Source: Actinomadura hallensis (GTDB taxonomy: Bacteria > Actinomycetota > Actinomycetes > Streptosporangiales > Streptosporangiaceae). From it: DNA of 64,000 nt. How positions within the stretch are numbered: position 1 is the first letter of the stretch; each line of letters begins with the position of its first letter. Below the pieces are notes generated by a model that worked only from the letters and a program-made list of their open reading frames with translations, had not been told where the DNA came from and did not search any database. A program made the position numbers and the translations under genes. Of this stretch, positions 14,908 to 23,344 are shown piece after piece. The stretch is taken from contig NZ_VFPO01000001.1 in NCBI RefSeq assembly GCF_006716765.1, positions 5,456,001 through 5,520,000 of the forward strand. The letters are read 5' to 3'.

Positions 14908-15315
14908 GTGACCGGCGACGCGGCCGAGCCGTGGGCGCGTTTCCTGGCGGCCCTCGAGACCGGATGCGGCACGTGCGGCGGCACGGGCGGCGTCGTGCGC
15001 GAGGAGTGGCGCGCATGGCACCGGCAGGCCGACGAGCTGGTTCGGGTCGCGCAGGCGGCGCGCAGGGCGGCGGACATGGCCCCCGAGAAGGCCCCCCACC
15101 AGGAGCCGGTCACGCTGGGCCCCGCGGGACCCGCCGCCGAGCCCTCCATCGTCGCCGCCATCGACCGGGCCATCGACGACCACATGAGGGCACGGCCGCA
15201 GGGGCCGGAGGAGGAGATGTGCGGGGCCTGCCGCGGCTCAGGGGTGGTCCTGACCCCGACGGGCCGCCGCCTCGCCGAGATCCTCGCCCGCCACGGCTTC
15301 GTCCGCGACAGGTGA
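14908..15315 (+). CDS. Small protein with two DnaJ-type CxxCxGxG zinc motifs
   Basis: The predicted 135-residue protein carries CGTCGGTG near residue 20 and CGACRGSG near residue 103. These are two copies of the CxxCxGxG motif of the DnaJ cysteine-rich domain, separated by a charged helical segment. Folding the two ends together would make one four-cysteine zinc site. The family is unknown to me. The start is a GTG; an overlapping six-codon ATG frame (14891-14911) precedes it and could act as a leader. The ribosome-binding site is weak, so the exact start is uncertain. Confidence 0.65.
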   Translation: MTGDAAEPWARFLAALETGCGTCGGTGGVVREEWRAWHRQADELVRVAQAARRAADMAPEKAPHQEPVTLGPAGPAAEPSIVAAIDRAIDDHMRARPQGPEEEMCGACRGSGVVLTPTGRRLAEILARHGFVRDR

Positions 15316-15330
15316 GCCCGCGTCCAGGGC

Positions 15331-16005
15331 TCAGCCCCTGTACTCCCAATGCCACGGCTCGTACGGGCTGCTGTACGCCCAGGCCGGGTGGATCCACCCG
15401 TACTTCTTGGAGTTGGCCTCCAGCCACTTGAACTGCGGCGAGCCGCCGTTCTGGACTCCGCCGCACAGGTCGACGGCGATGCCGTTCCCGTGCTTGCTGT
15501 TGCCGGGACGCGCCGCCATCCCCGCCGGCATGCGCTGGTAGAGCTGCCTCTGCTTCTCGTAGCTCCGGTAGGAGCTCCGCACGCACATCTGCTCGCCGAA
15601 GCGCTTGTGGTAGGCGACGTTGAGCTTGTAGAACGCCGCCGCGGCGTCGGCGCGCAGGGACTCCCCGCGCTGCGGCAGCGGGCACAGATCGTCCTGCGGG
15701 ATCCGGCCGTTCGGGTGCTTCGAGCCGGCGTCCGAGGGGTCGCACTCGGCCGGCGGTTCGCTCGGCGGGTCGTTCGCCGGCCTGGCCGACCGCTGCTCCG
15801 CCCGTCCGGACGGCCGTTCCGACGGCTGGTCGGACTTCTGGACGCTGTGGCCCGCGACGGCCCTCGCGGGTTCGGAGGGGCCGCCGGCCTCCCCGGAACC
15901 TCCGTCCAGCGGCGCCAGCGCGACGGCGCCGGCGAAGGCGCTCGCGAGGACGACGCTCAGCACCGGTGCGGGCTCGGGCCTCTTCTTGCGGTGCCGACCG
16001 ATCAC
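15331..16005 (-). CDS. M15-family D-alanyl-D-alanine carboxypeptidase-like protein
   Basis: The 224-residue protein has a basic N-terminus and one hydrophobic segment (VLSVVLASAFAGAVALAPL), so it is exported or membrane-anchored. A proline- and serine-rich linker of about 70 residues follows. The C-terminal catalytic domain is of the VanY/M15 type: RSSYRSYEKQ, the zinc ligands in SKHGNGIAVDL, and EPWHWEY. It probably trims D-Ala-D-Ala peptidoglycan stems. The start is taken as the GTG at 16005 because AAGGAG lies eight bases ahead. The ATG six codons upstream would place that site inside the gene. Confidence 0.85.
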   Translation of the reverse strand: MIGRHRKKRPEPAPVLSVVLASAFAGAVALAPLDGGSGEAGGPSEPARAVAGHSVQKSDQPSERPSGRAEQRSARPANDPPSEPPAECDPSDAGSKHPNGRIPQDDLCPLPQRGESLRADAAAAFYKLNVAYHKRFGEQMCVRSSYRSYEKQRQLYQRMPAGMAARPGNSKHGNGIAVDLCGGVQNGGSPQFKWLEANSKKYGWIHPAWAYSSPYEPWHWEYRG

Positions 16006-16459
16006 GGCATCTGCTCCTTCCATGCCGCCTACCGGGTTAGCTGACGGATTCGGGCTGGAAGTCGCCCTACGACGCTCGCTCAAGAGGCGTCGATTCACCC
16101 CTGCGAGCGGCACGGACCGCATGGCCCGGACATCGCTCGCGCTTGGTTCCCCGGCTCCGCGCAGGACGCGGACTCGGCGTCGCCGCCCCCATCCGGGCAG
16201 GCCGCACTGAGGCCACGGCTCGGGATGGAAGCGGACACGGTCACTTACGGCGCATCACACGCGCCAATTTCGGACAGACCGTACCAAAGCATCAAGACAC
16301 TGCAAACAGCCCGCAAAGCCCTCCCACCAGCTGAAACGGTTCAGGGGAGGGGCGGGGCGGCAGGCACACACGGCAGAACGAAGGCCACCGACCGACTCAG
16401 CGCCGCCCCGTTCCCCGAGGAATGTTCGCGACGGAGCGGGTGAGGTTCGGGCAGGGCTG
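16006..16459. other. Gene-free interval
   Basis: About 450 bases between the M15 gene and the terminator at 16460 hold no frame with convincing codon bias or a family match. The middle (16230-16340) is less GC-rich, consistent with the M15 promoter. No repeat stands out. Confidence 0.5.
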
Positions 16460-16498
16460 CAGGGGCCTTGCCGTGGAGGGCGGAGAGCAAGGCCCCTG
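16460..16498 (-). terminator. Strong hairpin terminator after the anti-sigma gene
   Basis: CAGGGGCCTTGC and GCAAGGCCCCTG form a 12-bp perfect stem with a 15-base loop, 48 bases past the stop of the minus-strand gene at 16546. Confidence 0.75.
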
Positions 16499-16545
16499 AG
16501 CTGAGGCGTGGGGCCGGGCCGGTTACGGCGCGGCCCGGAGGAGGG

Positions 16546-17514
16546 TCACAGGGTGGTGCGCAGGCGGACGGTCGTGCCGTCCGGGGTGGGCTGGACGGTG
16601 ACGACGTCGCACAGCATGCGCACGCCCCACAGGCCGAAGCCGGGGTCGGCGGCGGAGACCGGCGGCAGGTAGCCGACCAGCGCGTCCGGGCGCCAGTCGC
16701 CCGCGTCGATCACCTCGCAGTACAGGCCGTCGCCGGACGTCCACACCCGCACCGTGATGGGGGCGGTGCCGTGCCGGATGGCGTTGGACGCGACCTCGGT
16801 GACGGCCACGAGGAGGTCGCGCAGCGGCCCCGCCGCCAGCCCGCGGCGCTCCGCGTGCCGGGCGACGAAGTCGCGGACGGCGTGCAGGCCCATGGGGTCG
16901 ACCTGCATGCTCGCCGCCGAGGCGGGCGCGGGCTCGGCGAACTGCCGGTCGCACATCTCGCTGACCGTTCCCGGCTCCAGGTACCCGGAGTTGCTCCGCG
17001 AGATCCCGGCGTCGATCAGGTCGGGGTGGGCGTAGCGGGCGTACTCGAGGATCTCCGGGTGGTCCGGGTGCAGGGCGCGGCGGTCGAAGCAGCAGATGCA
17101 CCGGACGTTGTCGTCGCGGAAGGCGGCGTTGACGATCGCGTCGTAGCGCAGCCACTCCACCACCTCGTGGGCCCGGCGGTCGCCCCAGTTGGACTCGGCC
17201 ACGAGACGGATCGGGCGCGGCGCCTGCGACTTGAGGAAGGCGTCGTAGGCGGCCATGGCCTGCACCGGGTGCTGGTACCAGGAGGCGCCGTCGGCGAACT
17301 GGACGGCCTCGCCGCTGGGGCCCAGCGCGTCCTCCAGCAGCTTGATCTTGTCGGCCGTGACGACCGCCATCACCACCTCGTCGGCCTCCACCCCCTCCTT
17401 GAGGAAGGGCACGGTGGTGTCGAGGAAGTCCTGCTCGTCGTCGAAGAACAGTGCGCGGTGATCGAACCGGCGCGGGCGGTCCTCCTGCGGGAAGGTCTCG
17501 GTCTGCGCGGTCAT
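16546..17514 (-). CDS. MEDS-domain anti-sigma (HATPase_c) regulatory protein
   Basis: This 322-residue two-domain protein has an N-terminal MEDS sensor domain (about 15-180; FDHRALFFDDEQDFLDTTVPFLKEG). The C-terminal HATPase_c domain is of the RsbW/SpoIIAB kind (about 205-322; LRDLLVAVTEVASNAIRHG carries the N-box, and DPGFGLWGVRMLCD the G-box). Such proteins are common in actinobacteria and are thought to bind sigma-factor antagonists or phosphorylate STAS proteins. A C-V-R-C-I-C-C cluster near residue 138 could give redox or metal sensing. The start overlaps the upstream STAS gene by four bases, so the two are partners by context. Confidence 0.88.
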   Translation of the reverse strand: MTAQTETFPQEDRPRRFDHRALFFDDEQDFLDTTVPFLKEGVEADEVVMAVVTADKIKLLEDALGPSGEAVQFADGASWYQHPVQAMAAYDAFLKSQAPRPIRLVAESNWGDRRAHEVVEWLRYDAIVNAAFRDDNVRCICCFDRRALHPDHPEILEYARYAHPDLIDAGISRSNSGYLEPGTVSEMCDRQFAEPAPASAASMQVDPMGLHAVRDFVARHAERRGLAAGPLRDLLVAVTEVASNAIRHGTAPITVRVWTSGDGLYCEVIDAGDWRPDALVGYLPPVSAADPGFGLWGVRMLCDVVTVQPTPDGTTVRLRTTL

Positions 17515-17855
17515 CGGGCGACCTCCTCGGCTCGTACCAGGCCGTGCATGCGTTCCCAGCCGAGGCTCTCGATGAGCCGCTCGACGTCCGCCGGGATGTT
17601 GTGCAGGACGAAACGCGTCGAGCCGTCCGTCTCCTTGGCCCGCCTGACCAGCAGGTTCAGCGCGCTGAGGCCGAGGAACCGCACCCGCGCGAGATCGAGG
17701 TGGACCTCTCCGCCGCCGGCGGGCGCCACCTCGGCCAGGGCGTCGAGGAACAGCGCGCGCTGGGTGGCGTCGAACTCGCCTTCGAGGCGCAGTGCGGGAG
17801 TGCCCGGAGCGTAATCGATCCGCAGGGTACCGGCGGCCTTTTGATCCACTTCCAT
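17511..17855 (-). CDS. STAS-domain anti-sigma factor antagonist
   Basis: The 114-residue protein is one STAS domain. It has strand-helix elements LRIDYAPGTPALRLEGEFDATQRALF and the conserved loop DLARVRFLGLSALNLLV, where the Ser of GLSAL sits at the usual phosphorylation site. The normal D-S-S/T-G sequence is replaced by GLSA. It probably binds the HATPase domain of the overlapping downstream gene in a partner-switching circuit. The start is the ATG before EVDQKAAG. The more distant start would add a non-family sequence. Confidence 0.88.
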   Translation of the reverse strand: MEVDQKAAGTLRIDYAPGTPALRLEGEFDATQRALFLDALAEVAPAGGGEVHLDLARVRFLGLSALNLLVRRAKETDGSTRFVLHNIPADVERLIESLGWERMHGLVRAEEVAR

Positions 17856-18066
17856 GGGGACCTCACGGTGAATTGGGGAGGGGAGAATCGGTGCTTCGGC
17901 GTTACCGGTCTCCGGGTCAGTGTGGCACGGTGCCATCGCGATGTCAGCAGCGTCCGCGGAAATTGTCTCGCCGCTATACCGCCGCCATACCGCCGCTGTT
18001 CCCGGCCGGTGCAGGATGGCGCAGCGAATACCGTGAACGTCCTTGAACGGCACGGAGGATTCACCC

Positions 18067-18414
18067 TTGGAAGATATGCGCACGAGCAACGGGCACCGCG
18101 TTCGCGGCGGTGCCCGGCCGCGGACACCCCGGCCGGTCTACCTGTGGTGCCTGTACCAGGTCCGCGCCGGCGTCGGCGACTACGGCCCGAGCGGCACCTG
18201 CACCCACGAGCGCACCGCGCGGGTGTGCGTGGAGTCGGCGCTTCGCGCCGTCACCTCGGTTCCCGGGGTGTTCGCGTGGGCTCAGCTGGACCTCGGGATG
18301 ACCAGTGACGAGATCCCGTCGCACCTGGGCCCCCGCGACCCGGTGGCCTGGGCGGAGCCCACCCGGAGCGGGAGGATTTCATGGTCGCCCGGCCTCGCGC
18401 CTTACACGATGTGA
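18067..18414 (+). CDS. Small protein of unknown function
   Basis: The 115-residue product has no family I recognise. It contains VYLWCLYQVRAGVGDYGPSGTCTHE, a loop with cysteines, then a helical segment and an IPSHLGPRDPVAWAEP stretch near the end. A TTG start at 18067 is proposed because GGAGG lies eight bases before it. The ATG three codons later has only GGAAG two bases away. Its last 34 bases overlap the methyltransferase gene in another frame, so the two are probably co-expressed. Confidence 0.55.
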   Translation: MEDMRTSNGHRVRGGARPRTPRPVYLWCLYQVRAGVGDYGPSGTCTHERTARVCVESALRAVTSVPGVFAWAQLDLGMTSDEIPSHLGPRDPVAWAEPTRSGRISWSPGLAPYTM

Positions 18415-19175
18415 CGACGGTCAAAACACTTTTTGAGCGCGGCCGGCCGAATTCCGCGCGGCTGTACGACGCCCTCTTGGGCGGCAAGGACAATTACGCC
18501 GCCGACCGCGCCGCAATGGAATTCATTTCGTCCGCGGCGCCGCACGTCCGTCCGGCGGCGCTGGCGAACCGCTGCTTCATGGAATGGGTGGTGCGCCGCC
18601 TGGTCGCGGACGGCGTCACCCAGTTCATCGACATCGGTGCGGGATATCCGGCCGGACGCAACGTGCACGAGATCGCGCAGCGGGCGCGGCCCGGCTGCCG
18701 CGTCGTCTACGCCGACAACGATCCCGTGGTGGTGCTGCACGGCCAGGCGCTGCTCACGACCGGCGACAGCCGGGTGATCGAGGCGGACCTCCGCGATCCG
18801 GCGAGCATCATCGAGAACGCGGAGTTGCGGCGCTTCCTGGACCTGGACCGGCCGGTCGCGCTGCTGCTGCTCTTCGTCCTCGACTTCGTCCCCGACGACG
18901 ACCGCCCCGCCGCCATCGTCGAGCAGCTGATGAGGCCGCTGGCCCCGGGCAGCCACCTGGCCGTCTCCCATTTCGTCGCCGACCCGGACGGCGCGCTCGC
19001 CCGCGTCATGGACGAGGCCGGCGTCCCCGTGCACCCGCGCAGCCGCGCCGAGATCCACGCCATGGCGGGCGGTCTCGACGTCCATCTCGCTGGACCGTTG
19101 CATCCGCGGCGGGCCTCCGCGGACGGTCTCGACATCGGCAAGTGGAGGTACGGGCTGCTGGCCCGCAAGCCCTAG
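18381..19175 (+). CDS. SAM-dependent methyltransferase, DUF574/SCP1.201 type
   Basis: This 264-residue protein matches the actinomycete-expanded Methyltransf_19 (DUF574) family. It has the N-terminal signature RPNSARLYDALLGGKDNYAADR and the SAM-binding loop FIDIGAGYPAGRNVHEIAQ. An acidic strand end (VVYADNDPVV) and ALLLLFVLDFVPDDDRP follow. The substrate is unknown for the whole family, which occurs in tens of copies per genome. GGGAGGA precedes the ATG at good spacing. It converges on the SARP regulator, whose stop overlaps by four bases. Confidence 0.9.
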   Translation: MVARPRALHDVTTVKTLFERGRPNSARLYDALLGGKDNYAADRAAMEFISSAAPHVRPAALANRCFMEWVVRRLVADGVTQFIDIGAGYPAGRNVHEIAQRARPGCRVVYADNDPVVVLHGQALLTTGDSRVIEADLRDPASIIENAELRRFLDLDRPVALLLLFVLDFVPDDDRPAAIVEQLMRPLAPGSHLAVSHFVADPDGALARVMDEAGVPVHPRSRAEIHAMAGGLDVHLAGPLHPRRASADGLDIGKWRYGLLARKP

Positions 19176-21907
19176 GTCGCGGGAGCCGCCGGGTGGACGC
19201 GCTCGGACGAGAACCGCACGCACCACGGGACCAGCGCGCTCCACGCCCGGCCCCGCCAGATGAAGTTGGCCTCCAGGCTCTTCCAGATGGGGAGCGCCCT
19301 GTCCGTGTGGGCCCGCGCCTCCCTGTACTTGCCGAGCGCCAGGTAGGTGACGCCCATCTCGTACAGGGCGAAGCCGTAGTGGTGCAGTTCACCGATCTCT
19401 GAGGCGTGGTCGAGGCTCTTCTCGAAGGCCTCCAGCGCCTCTTGTAGCAGTCCCAGCCCGCGGCGGCTGCGGCCCAGATTCCCCAGGCCGATGAGCAGGG
19501 CCTCACGGTCGCCCATCTCGTCCGCGAGCGCGAGCTGGCGTTCCTGCACCGCGATGGCCTCGTCGTAGTGACGCAGTTCGGTGAGCGCGTCCGCCAGGTT
19601 GCACAGCGACCGCTGCTCGCCCTCCCGGTACCCGATCCTGCGGCAGACGGCGATGGCCGCCTCCAGCGCGGCCCGCATGTCGCCGTGCCGCTGATGCAGC
19701 CAGTAGGCCCCCGCGAGGTGGTCGAGGGTCTCCGCCTCGAGTCGCGCGTCCCCCAGGCGGCGCGCGGTCTGGACGGCGAGCTCGTCGATGGCCAGCAGCT
19801 CCTGCGCGTACCCGCGCCGGAACATGAACCACTGGAGCGTCTGCGCCAGCCAGACGCCCCGGCGGGCCGTCGTGTCCGGCCCGCCGAGCGCCTGGAACGC
19901 CATCGCGATCAGGTTGGGCAGCTCGGTGCGGAGCCACGACACGGCCTCGGCGGCGTTCCGCAGCGGCAGCGGGTCGCCGCTCACCGGCAGCTCCGGCCAC
20001 CGCCGCTTCGGGTCGAGGATCGCCACCGCCCGGCGCGCGGTGAGCAGCTGACCGGCGAGGACGCGTTCCAGCGCCGCCGCCCGTCCCGCCTCCGGCTCCT
20101 CCTCTTCCGCCCGCTCCCGGGCGAACAGGCGGACCAGGTCGTGCATGGCGTACCGGGCGGGCGCCGGCGACTCCAGCAGGTTCGCGTCGACCAGCCGCTC
20201 CAGCGCGTCCTCGGCGGCCGCCGCCGGCATCCCGAGCAGGGCCGCGGCCGTCCACAGCCCCACGTCCGGCCCGGGGACCACCCCGAGCAGGCGGAACGCC
20301 CGCGCCGCCTCCCGGTCGCCGGGACGCCCGCCCGAGCGGAAACCGCTGTAACCCAGCTCGAACACGGTCCGCACGGCCAGATCGCCGATGCTCAGCTCGT
20401 CCAGCCGGCCGCGGGTGTCGCCCAGCCGGTCCGCGAGATCGCGCAGCGACCAGCGGGGCCGCGCCGCCAGCCGCGCGCCCGCGATCCGCAGCGCCAGCGG
20501 CAGCCGCCCGCACAGCTCCGCGATCTCCGCCGCGGCGTCGCCCTGCGCCCGCCGCCGCCCGACGAGCCGTTCCAGCAGCTCGACGGCCTCGGCCGTGGGC
20601 AGGACGGTCATGTGCAGGTGCGCGGCGCCGTCGAGGGCGGTCAGCGCCGTCCGGCTGGTCACCAGCACCGCGCAGCCCGCCCCGGCCGGGAGCAGCGGGC
20701 TGACCTGGCCCGCCGAGGCCGCGTTGTCGAGGACGACCAGCAGCCGCCTCCTCGCGGTCAGGGAACGGAAGAGGGCCGACCGCTCCTCGGTGCCGACCGG
20801 AAGCGCGGACTCCTCCATCCCCAGGGCCCGCAGGAACCGGCCGAGGGCCTCGTTGGGGTCCAGCGGCGCCGTGCCCTCCCCCGAGGCGCCGCGCAGATCG
20901 ACGTAGAGCTGGCCGTCCGGGAAGCGGTCGGCCAGCTCGTGCCCGGCGTGCACGGCCACGGCGGACTTCCCCACGCCGCCGGGACCGTCGATCGCCACGA
21001 TCGGCACGGCGTGCTCGTCCCGTTCGGCGACCAGGGCCCGGATGGTCGCGATCTCGCCCCGGCGTCCGGTGAACGTCGTGCTGGCGGGCGGCAGCTGCCG
21101 GACGCCCCGCTCGTCCCGCCCCGGACTCCCCACCGGCCGGGGACGCGGCGGAAGGTCCGCCTCGCCCTTGAGGATCCGCTGGTAGAGCCGCTGGACGGAC
21201 GGCACCGGCTCGACGCCCAGCTCGTCGATCAGCGCCGCGCGCAGTCGCCGGAACACGGCGAGGGCGTCGGCCTGGCGGCCCGCGCGGTACAGCGCCGTCA
21301 TGTAGAGGGCCTGGAGCGACTCCCGCAGCGGATGCTCCGCCGCGAGTCCCTCCAGTTCCGGCAGCACCGCCTCGTGCCGGCCGAGGCCGAGCTCCGCCTT
21401 GACCTTCGCTTCCTGGACCTGCACCCTGCGCTCACGCAGGCGCGCCTTCTCCGCGTCCACGACCTGGGCGGGCGGAACGTCCTCGAACGGCGCGCCGCGC
21501 CACAGTTCCAGCGCCGCGCCGAACGCCGCCACGGCGGCCTCCGGTGCGTGATCGAGCTGACCCCGTCCCTCCTCGGCGAGCCGCTCGAACTCATGGACGT
21601 CGAAGTCGCCCTCGCCCACCACGAGCCGGTAGCCCTGCGCCTGGTATCCGAGCCGCTGGGTGACCAGGATCTCTCCGCACTCGTCCCGCAGCGTCCGCCG
21701 CAGCCGGGAGACGTACCCCTGCAGAACCTTGCGGGCGCTCTGCGGGGGACTCGTCCCCCAGATCTCGTCGAGCAGCCGATCGGCCGACACCGGCTGATTC
21801 GCGTGGCACAACAGCACCGCCAAAAGGACACGCCATTTGGCCGGGCCCAGGGACTCCCATTCGTCCCCGCCGCGCACCTGAAGAGGGCCTAAGCCCAGAT
21901 ACCGCAC
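19172..21907 (-). CDS. AfsR/SARP-type transcriptional regulator (BTAD, NB-ARC, TPR)
   Basis: The 911-residue regulator has the full AfsR layout. An OmpR-like winged helix (about 1-95; PAKWRVLLAVLLCHANQPVSADRLLDEIWG) is followed by a bacterial transcriptional activation domain (about 100-245). Next comes an NB-ARC ATPase with Walker A GPGGVGKS near residue 280, then C-terminal TPR repeats (about 640-900). Such proteins activate secondary-metabolite or developmental genes. The GTG at 21907 is chosen over the track-length start because GGAGG lies eight bases upstream and the protein then begins MRYLGLGPLQV, the usual opening. No biosynthetic cluster adjoins it, so its targets are unknown. Confidence 0.92.
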   Translation of the reverse strand: MRYLGLGPLQVRGGDEWESLGPAKWRVLLAVLLCHANQPVSADRLLDEIWGTSPPQSARKVLQGYVSRLRRTLRDECGEILVTQRLGYQAQGYRLVVGEGDFDVHEFERLAEEGRGQLDHAPEAAVAAFGAALELWRGAPFEDVPPAQVVDAEKARLRERRVQVQEAKVKAELGLGRHEAVLPELEGLAAEHPLRESLQALYMTALYRAGRQADALAVFRRLRAALIDELGVEPVPSVQRLYQRILKGEADLPPRPRPVGSPGRDERGVRQLPPASTTFTGRRGEIATIRALVAERDEHAVPIVAIDGPGGVGKSAVAVHAGHELADRFPDGQLYVDLRGASGEGTAPLDPNEALGRFLRALGMEESALPVGTEERSALFRSLTARRRLLVVLDNAASAGQVSPLLPAGAGCAVLVTSRTALTALDGAAHLHMTVLPTAEAVELLERLVGRRRAQGDAAAEIAELCGRLPLALRIAGARLAARPRWSLRDLADRLGDTRGRLDELSIGDLAVRTVFELGYSGFRSGGRPGDREAARAFRLLGVVPGPDVGLWTAAALLGMPAAAAEDALERLVDANLLESPAPARYAMHDLVRLFARERAEEEEPEAGRAAALERVLAGQLLTARRAVAILDPKRRWPELPVSGDPLPLRNAAEAVSWLRTELPNLIAMAFQALGGPDTTARRGVWLAQTLQWFMFRRGYAQELLAIDELAVQTARRLGDARLEAETLDHLAGAYWLHQRHGDMRAALEAAIAVCRRIGYREGEQRSLCNLADALTELRHYDEAIAVQERQLALADEMGDREALLIGLGNLGRSRRGLGLLQEALEAFEKSLDHASEIGELHHYGFALYEMGVTYLALGKYREARAHTDRALPIWKSLEANFIWRGRAWSALVPWCVRFSSERVHPAAPAT

Positions 21908-22014
21908 ACAACGATCCTCCACCTAGGGCGACCGCCTTAACAACGGATATCTGAGAATCCCCCCGGCCATGACCGGACGCCCTCCGAGCGGCGTCGTCGC
22001 CGCAGACGCCGATC

Positions 22015-22860
22015 TCAGCGATCGGTCTTGCCGGCGCGGTATTCGAGGGCCTCGGGCGTCTCGTTGTATTCCAGGAGATGGTTCCCCGCGAGCCGTTCAA
22101 GGACCTCCCGGACCTCGGCGGGAGTCGCATAGAAGAACTCCCTGCGAAGGTTGACCCGGTTGACGCGACGGTCGGCGAACTCCTCGTGGAGGCTGTTCTC
22201 CAGCCCGACGGCGTCCTCGCTGAAGATGAGCGCGTGGACGTCGAACCGGAAGGGCACCGAGGCGTCGCCCAGCTCGCGCACCCGGTCCATCGGCTCCAGC
22301 CGCCGCGTCATCCCGATCTTCACCATCCGCTCGCCGAACGCGCCGATGTTGGAGATGACGTACCCGGCCCCGGGCGTGTGCGGCGACGGCGCGCCGGGCT
22401 CGGGAGCACGCGGCAAAGGGTCCGCCTCGGGAAGGCGCGGCGACGGGACGTCGGCTTCCGGACGCGACGGCCGGACGAGGCCCTCGATGATCCGGGTGAG
22501 CCTGGGCGCGTCCTGGTCGTGCACGTCGCCGAAGTCGGTTTCGGCGCCCGACTCGTCCACGACCACGAAGAACCAGCGCTGCTTGGACGACTTCCGGGTC
22601 TCGACGGACGCGACCACCGCGATGTCGGTCTCCTGCCGCGGCCCCTCCTTTGCGAGTTCCGCAGCGGAGAACCCGAGGATCCGGCGATCGGTGACGGCGA
22701 TGTGGGTGAGCGTCGGGAGCGCCTTGACCGTCGTCGCGAGAGCCACGACCCTCTCGCCGTCCCGAAGGAAGAACCGCAGCACGCGCGTCACGTGCTCGGC
22801 GTCGCCGGCGTCCACCTCGGCGCCGACGTAGTCCGGGTGCTGGATCTCCTGCAGTGCCAT
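22015..22860 (-). CDS. GIY-YIG (MUG113/T5orf172-type) protein with N-terminal PH-like domain
   Basis: The 281-residue protein joins an N-terminal PH-like half (about 25-125; VVALATTVKALPTLTHIAVTDRRILGFS, then RWFFVVVDESGAETDFG) to a C-terminal GIY-YIG domain. A proline-rich linker separates them. The GIY-YIG part reads GYVISNIGAFGERMVKIGMTRRLEPMDRV, then ALIFSEDAVGLENSLHEEFADRRVNRVN, in the style of the MUG113 branch. That branch conserves the KIGMT strand and the late Glu (LENSLHEEF) but its nuclease activity is unproven. It is probably cytoplasmic. AGGA lies just before the ATG. A single-gene unit, downstream of which is the SARP start region. Confidence 0.82.
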   Translation of the reverse strand: MALQEIQHPDYVGAEVDAGDAEHVTRVLRFFLRDGERVVALATTVKALPTLTHIAVTDRRILGFSAAELAKEGPRQETDIAVVASVETRKSSKQRWFFVVVDESGAETDFGDVHDQDAPRLTRIIEGLVRPSRPEADVPSPRLPEADPLPRAPEPGAPSPHTPGAGYVISNIGAFGERMVKIGMTRRLEPMDRVRELGDASVPFRFDVHALIFSEDAVGLENSLHEEFADRRVNRVNLRREFFYATPAEVREVLERLAGNHLLEYNETPEALEYRAGKTDR

Positions 22861-23084
22861 CACATCCTCGCAGGTCAGAGCGACACGAGGGCCTCGGTCG
22901 ACGCCGCGGCCCCCGCATCGCCGCGGTCTGAGCTCGTCGAGGGGAGCACCCGACATTCCTGTGACGGCCCGCCTACACCCCGGGTTTACACGTCCCAGCG
23001 GCCACCCCCGGACCGCCAGTCCCACACGATCACGAGGCGGAAGGCGGGAGGATCCGCGGCGGCCGGCGAGCCCGTCGGGGACCG

Positions 23085-23245
23085 CTACGCGGGGCGCCCG
23101 AGCTCCTTGCGGAAGAGGCGGAGGACGTTGTCGCCGAGGATCTGGTCGTCGGTGAGGTCGCGGTGGTGGTCGCGCAGCGCCCGCGCCGAGGAGTGGGTCG
23201 CGATGACCGGCCGGGTGGTGATCTCCAGGACGTGGGCGACACCGG
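23085..23245 (-). pseudogene. Remnant of an M19 membrane dipeptidase gene
   Basis: Read on the minus strand, this stretch encodes VAHVLEITTRPVIATHSSARALRDHHRDLTDDQILGDNVLRLFRKELGRPA with a stop at 23085; the first part is given here only by its key pieces. TRPVIATHSSARAL and HHRDLTDDQ are hallmarks of renal-dipeptidase-type M19 enzymes, and DNVLRLFRKELG resembles their extreme C-terminus. About 80 residues that should separate these blocks are missing and no start is present, so it is an internally deleted relic. Confidence 0.6.
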
Positions 23246-23344
23246 ACGCTCCAGGAACACGAACGGCCGGACTGCCGCGGCCTCGGGGCCTCGGCGCCTT
23301 CCCTCGCGCCGAGGCCCCGGTCGCGGCCTACCGTCTCTCGCTCG

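Noticed and set aside
19568..21892. 774-codon plus-strand frame antisense to the SARP regulator
   Set aside because: Its length reflects third-position GC bias of the regulator; the translation is low complexity and has no start signal.
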